Origin: Andreprevotia chitinilytica DSM 18519
Lineage (GTDB): Bacteria > Pseudomonadota > Gammaproteobacteria > Burkholderiales > Chitinibacteraceae
Reading direction: 5' to 3'
DNA length: 64,000 nucleotides
Assembly: GCF_000711875.1 (NCBI RefSeq)
Contig: NZ_JONM01000001.1
Span: forward strand, 537,934 to 601,933
The position numbers were made by a program, and so were the translations under genes. Below the pieces are notes generated by a model. That model did not search any database, had not been told where the DNA came from, and saw only the letters and a program-made list of their open reading frames with translations. Of the stretch, positions 62,904 to 64,000 are shown in pieces (the first letter of the stretch is position 1; every line of letters starts with the position of its first letter).

Positions 62904-63482
62904 ATGCATCTGAATTTCCTCACGCTGGAACACAGCAAGGCGGCCTATCACGCCGACTTTGTAATGTACGCCAGCGCCGTAGTCGGACTGTCGGCCTTTC
63001 TGATCATGGCCGGCCCGCACGAGCTACGGCCGGAAATGCTGCTCCTTGTATTGGTGGGGGTAGGGAGCTGGAGCCCGATCGAGTATGCATTGCATCGCTT
63101 CGTGTTGCACGGCATGCAACCGTTTCGTCGTTGGCATGCGGAGCATCATCGGCGGCCAGCGGCGTTGATCGGCGCACCGACCCTCTTGAGTGCCGCGCTG
63201 ATCGGCACGCTGGTTTTCCTGCCGGCGCTGTTGCTGGGCAATCTGTGGCAGGCTTGTGCACTGACCCTGGGTGTGTTGACGGGGTATCTGGCTTATACCA
63301 TCACCCATCACGCCATCCACCATTGGCACAGTGACAATGCCTGGCTCATACAGCGAAAACGCTGGCATGCGCAGCATCACCAGCGTCTTGCGCCGAATGA
63401 TCGGCCGGGTTGCTATGGCGTAACAACTGCGTTTTGGGATCATGTGCTGGGCAGTAGCGCCGGCACCTCATCGCGCCCTTAG
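62904..63482 (+). CDS. fatty-acid hydroxylase / sterol-desaturase family membrane protein
   Basis: A 192-residue membrane di-iron protein. Histidine clusters EYALHRFVLH (about 60), RWHAEHH (about 76), THHAIHHWH (about 132) and RWHAQHH (about 153) are set between hydrophobic helices, as in the PF04116 family. It hydroxylates or desaturates lipids or carotenoids. The protein is shorter than most sterol desaturases and close to the bacterial fatty-acid 2-hydroxylase/CrtZ size range. Together with the desaturase at 30428 it suggests lipid remodelling in the same stress response. Confidence 0.88.
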   Translation: MHLNFLTLEHSKAAYHADFVMYASAVVGLSAFLIMAGPHELRPEMLLLVLVGVGSWSPIEYALHRFVLHGMQPFRRWHAEHHRRPAALIGAPTLLSAALIGTLVFLPALLLGNLWQACALTLGVLTGYLAYTITHHAIHHWHSDNAWLIQRKRWHAQHHQRLAPNDRPGCYGVTTAFWDHVLGSSAGTSSRP

Positions 63483-63529
63483 TCAGCGAATCAGGCGTGG
63501 CAATCAGGCGGCAAGCGCGCTTGCCGCGC

Positions 63530-63832
63530 TCATCTGCGCCCCAGAAATACCCCCGCCACCAGTCCCACACCCGCTGCGGCTGCGATCATGCGCCACGGAT
63601 TTTCTTTCACATAGTCATCTGTCGAGGTGACCACCTTCTTGCCGGCAACAACGATGCTCGTCTGCGCACCCTGCACTTTGGCCAGCGCCGTATCGAGCAA
63701 TTGCATGCCCCGGTTACGGACTTCATCGGCCTTTTCGCCGGTCAATGTGGCTGCGGCTTGAAACAGCGCTTGCGCATCCCTGACCAAGGTTTTTACGTCA
63801 CGGTCGACGACTTTCAAATTGGATTCGAGCAT
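63530..63832 (-). CDS. DUF883/YqjD-ElaB-like membrane-anchored protein
   Basis: A 100-residue protein. A long amphipathic helical region (1-75) is followed by the conserved ENPWRMIAAAAGVGLVAGVFLGRR tail with one membrane helix, the DUF883 hallmark. E. coli relatives (YqjD, ElaB) bind ribosomes at the inner membrane in stationary phase; that role is known for those proteins, not shown here. A regulon site is 121 bp upstream. Confidence 0.9.
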   Translation of the reverse strand: MLESNLKVVDRDVKTLVRDAQALFQAAATLTGEKADEVRNRGMQLLDTALAKVQGAQTSIVVAGKKVVTSTDDYVKENPWRMIAAAAGVGLVAGVFLGRR

Positions 63833-63941
63833 GTTGAACTCCTCAGGATTGGATCGTGCAGAGGCTTGGCGTTATGCCAACAAATCGCGCCGAATATCGC
63901 GCCGAATGCCTAAACGCATGTTAGAGCGGCGACTTCCGCAA

Positions 63942-63961
63942 GATCGGTGCGCTGACGCACA
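63942..63961 (-). promoter_or_regulatory. regulon site 14 (DUF883 gene)
   Basis: Minus strand TGTGCG-TCAG-CGCACC then GATC. TAACAT starts 18 nt later. The centre is 121 bp before ATG 63832. Confidence 0.7.
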
Positions 63962-64000
63962 TAAGGTTCGTTTTTACTCACCCCCCAACCCGAGACGCAC

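Overview
The window reads as a chromosomal segment of a Betaproteobacterium, probably of the Neisseriales/Burkholderiales range. This is judged from the moderately high GC, the Crp/Fnr subtype, the stress-gene repertoire and the NdvB-type glucan synthase; no rRNA or tRNA is present to fix the taxonomy. It falls into two unlike halves.

Positions 1-28.9 kb hold a secondary-metabolite locus. A small regulatory block comes first: a four-helix membrane protein, an extended SDR, an XRE regulator, a NarL-type regulator whose receiver lacks the phospho-acceptor Asp, and a convergent Sfp-type phosphopantetheinyl transferase. About 0.9 kb of AT-rich leader with two tandem hairpins follows. Nine co-directional genes (4291-28872) then form one probable operon: FAAL-ACP; KS-(dead AT)-KR-ACP; KS-AT-DH-KR-ACP-Cy-A(Ox)-PCP; KS-(dead AT)-ACP-AfsA-like hotdog; HAD phosphatase; FAD monooxygenase; LolA-like periplasmic protein; DUF1302 outer-membrane protein; type II thioesterase. 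My reading is a fatty-acid-primed chain, extended twice, given a Cys-derived thiazole, extended once more and released by the AfsA-like domain onto a C3 phosphate (DHAP-type) acceptor, then dephosphorylated to a hydroxymethyl-butenolide. Only one of the three AT domains has its catalytic serine.

Positions 28.9-30.2 kb hold an orphan modA divergent from a small AT-hook/RHH-like regulator. Two identical 12-bp palindromes lie between them.

Positions 30.3-64 kb form a stress/envelope island: fatty-acid desaturase, Spy-like protein, beta-gamma crystallin, two CsbD proteins, BON proteins, a 2956-aa cyclic beta-1,2-glucan synthase, NhaA with a diguanylate cyclase, an Nramp-like transporter, glutathione reductase, PRC-barrel protein, YihY, a cardiolipin-synthase-like lipoprotein, DUF3309, a collagen-like lipoprotein, an OmpA-like barrel, VIT1-like protein, a Cys-rich copper-type four-helix bundle, Zn-alcohol dehydrogenase, an IS5-type transposase fragment, a Crp/Fnr regulator, a fatty-acid hydroxylase and DUF883. 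Fourteen intergenic copies of a palindrome (TGTRCG-N4-CGYACA followed by GACN) lie upstream of these genes, all in the same orientation relative to the gene. Each is followed 16-18 nt later by a -10-like hexamer, which puts the palindrome centre near -41. This looks like a class II Crp/Fnr-type regulon, and the Crp/Fnr gene at 61922-62638 is the natural candidate activator.

The island also contains REP-like repeats, a 33-bp direct repeat, an Rhs/YD-repeat remnant and a probably truncated OmpA-like gene. These indicate past rearrangement.
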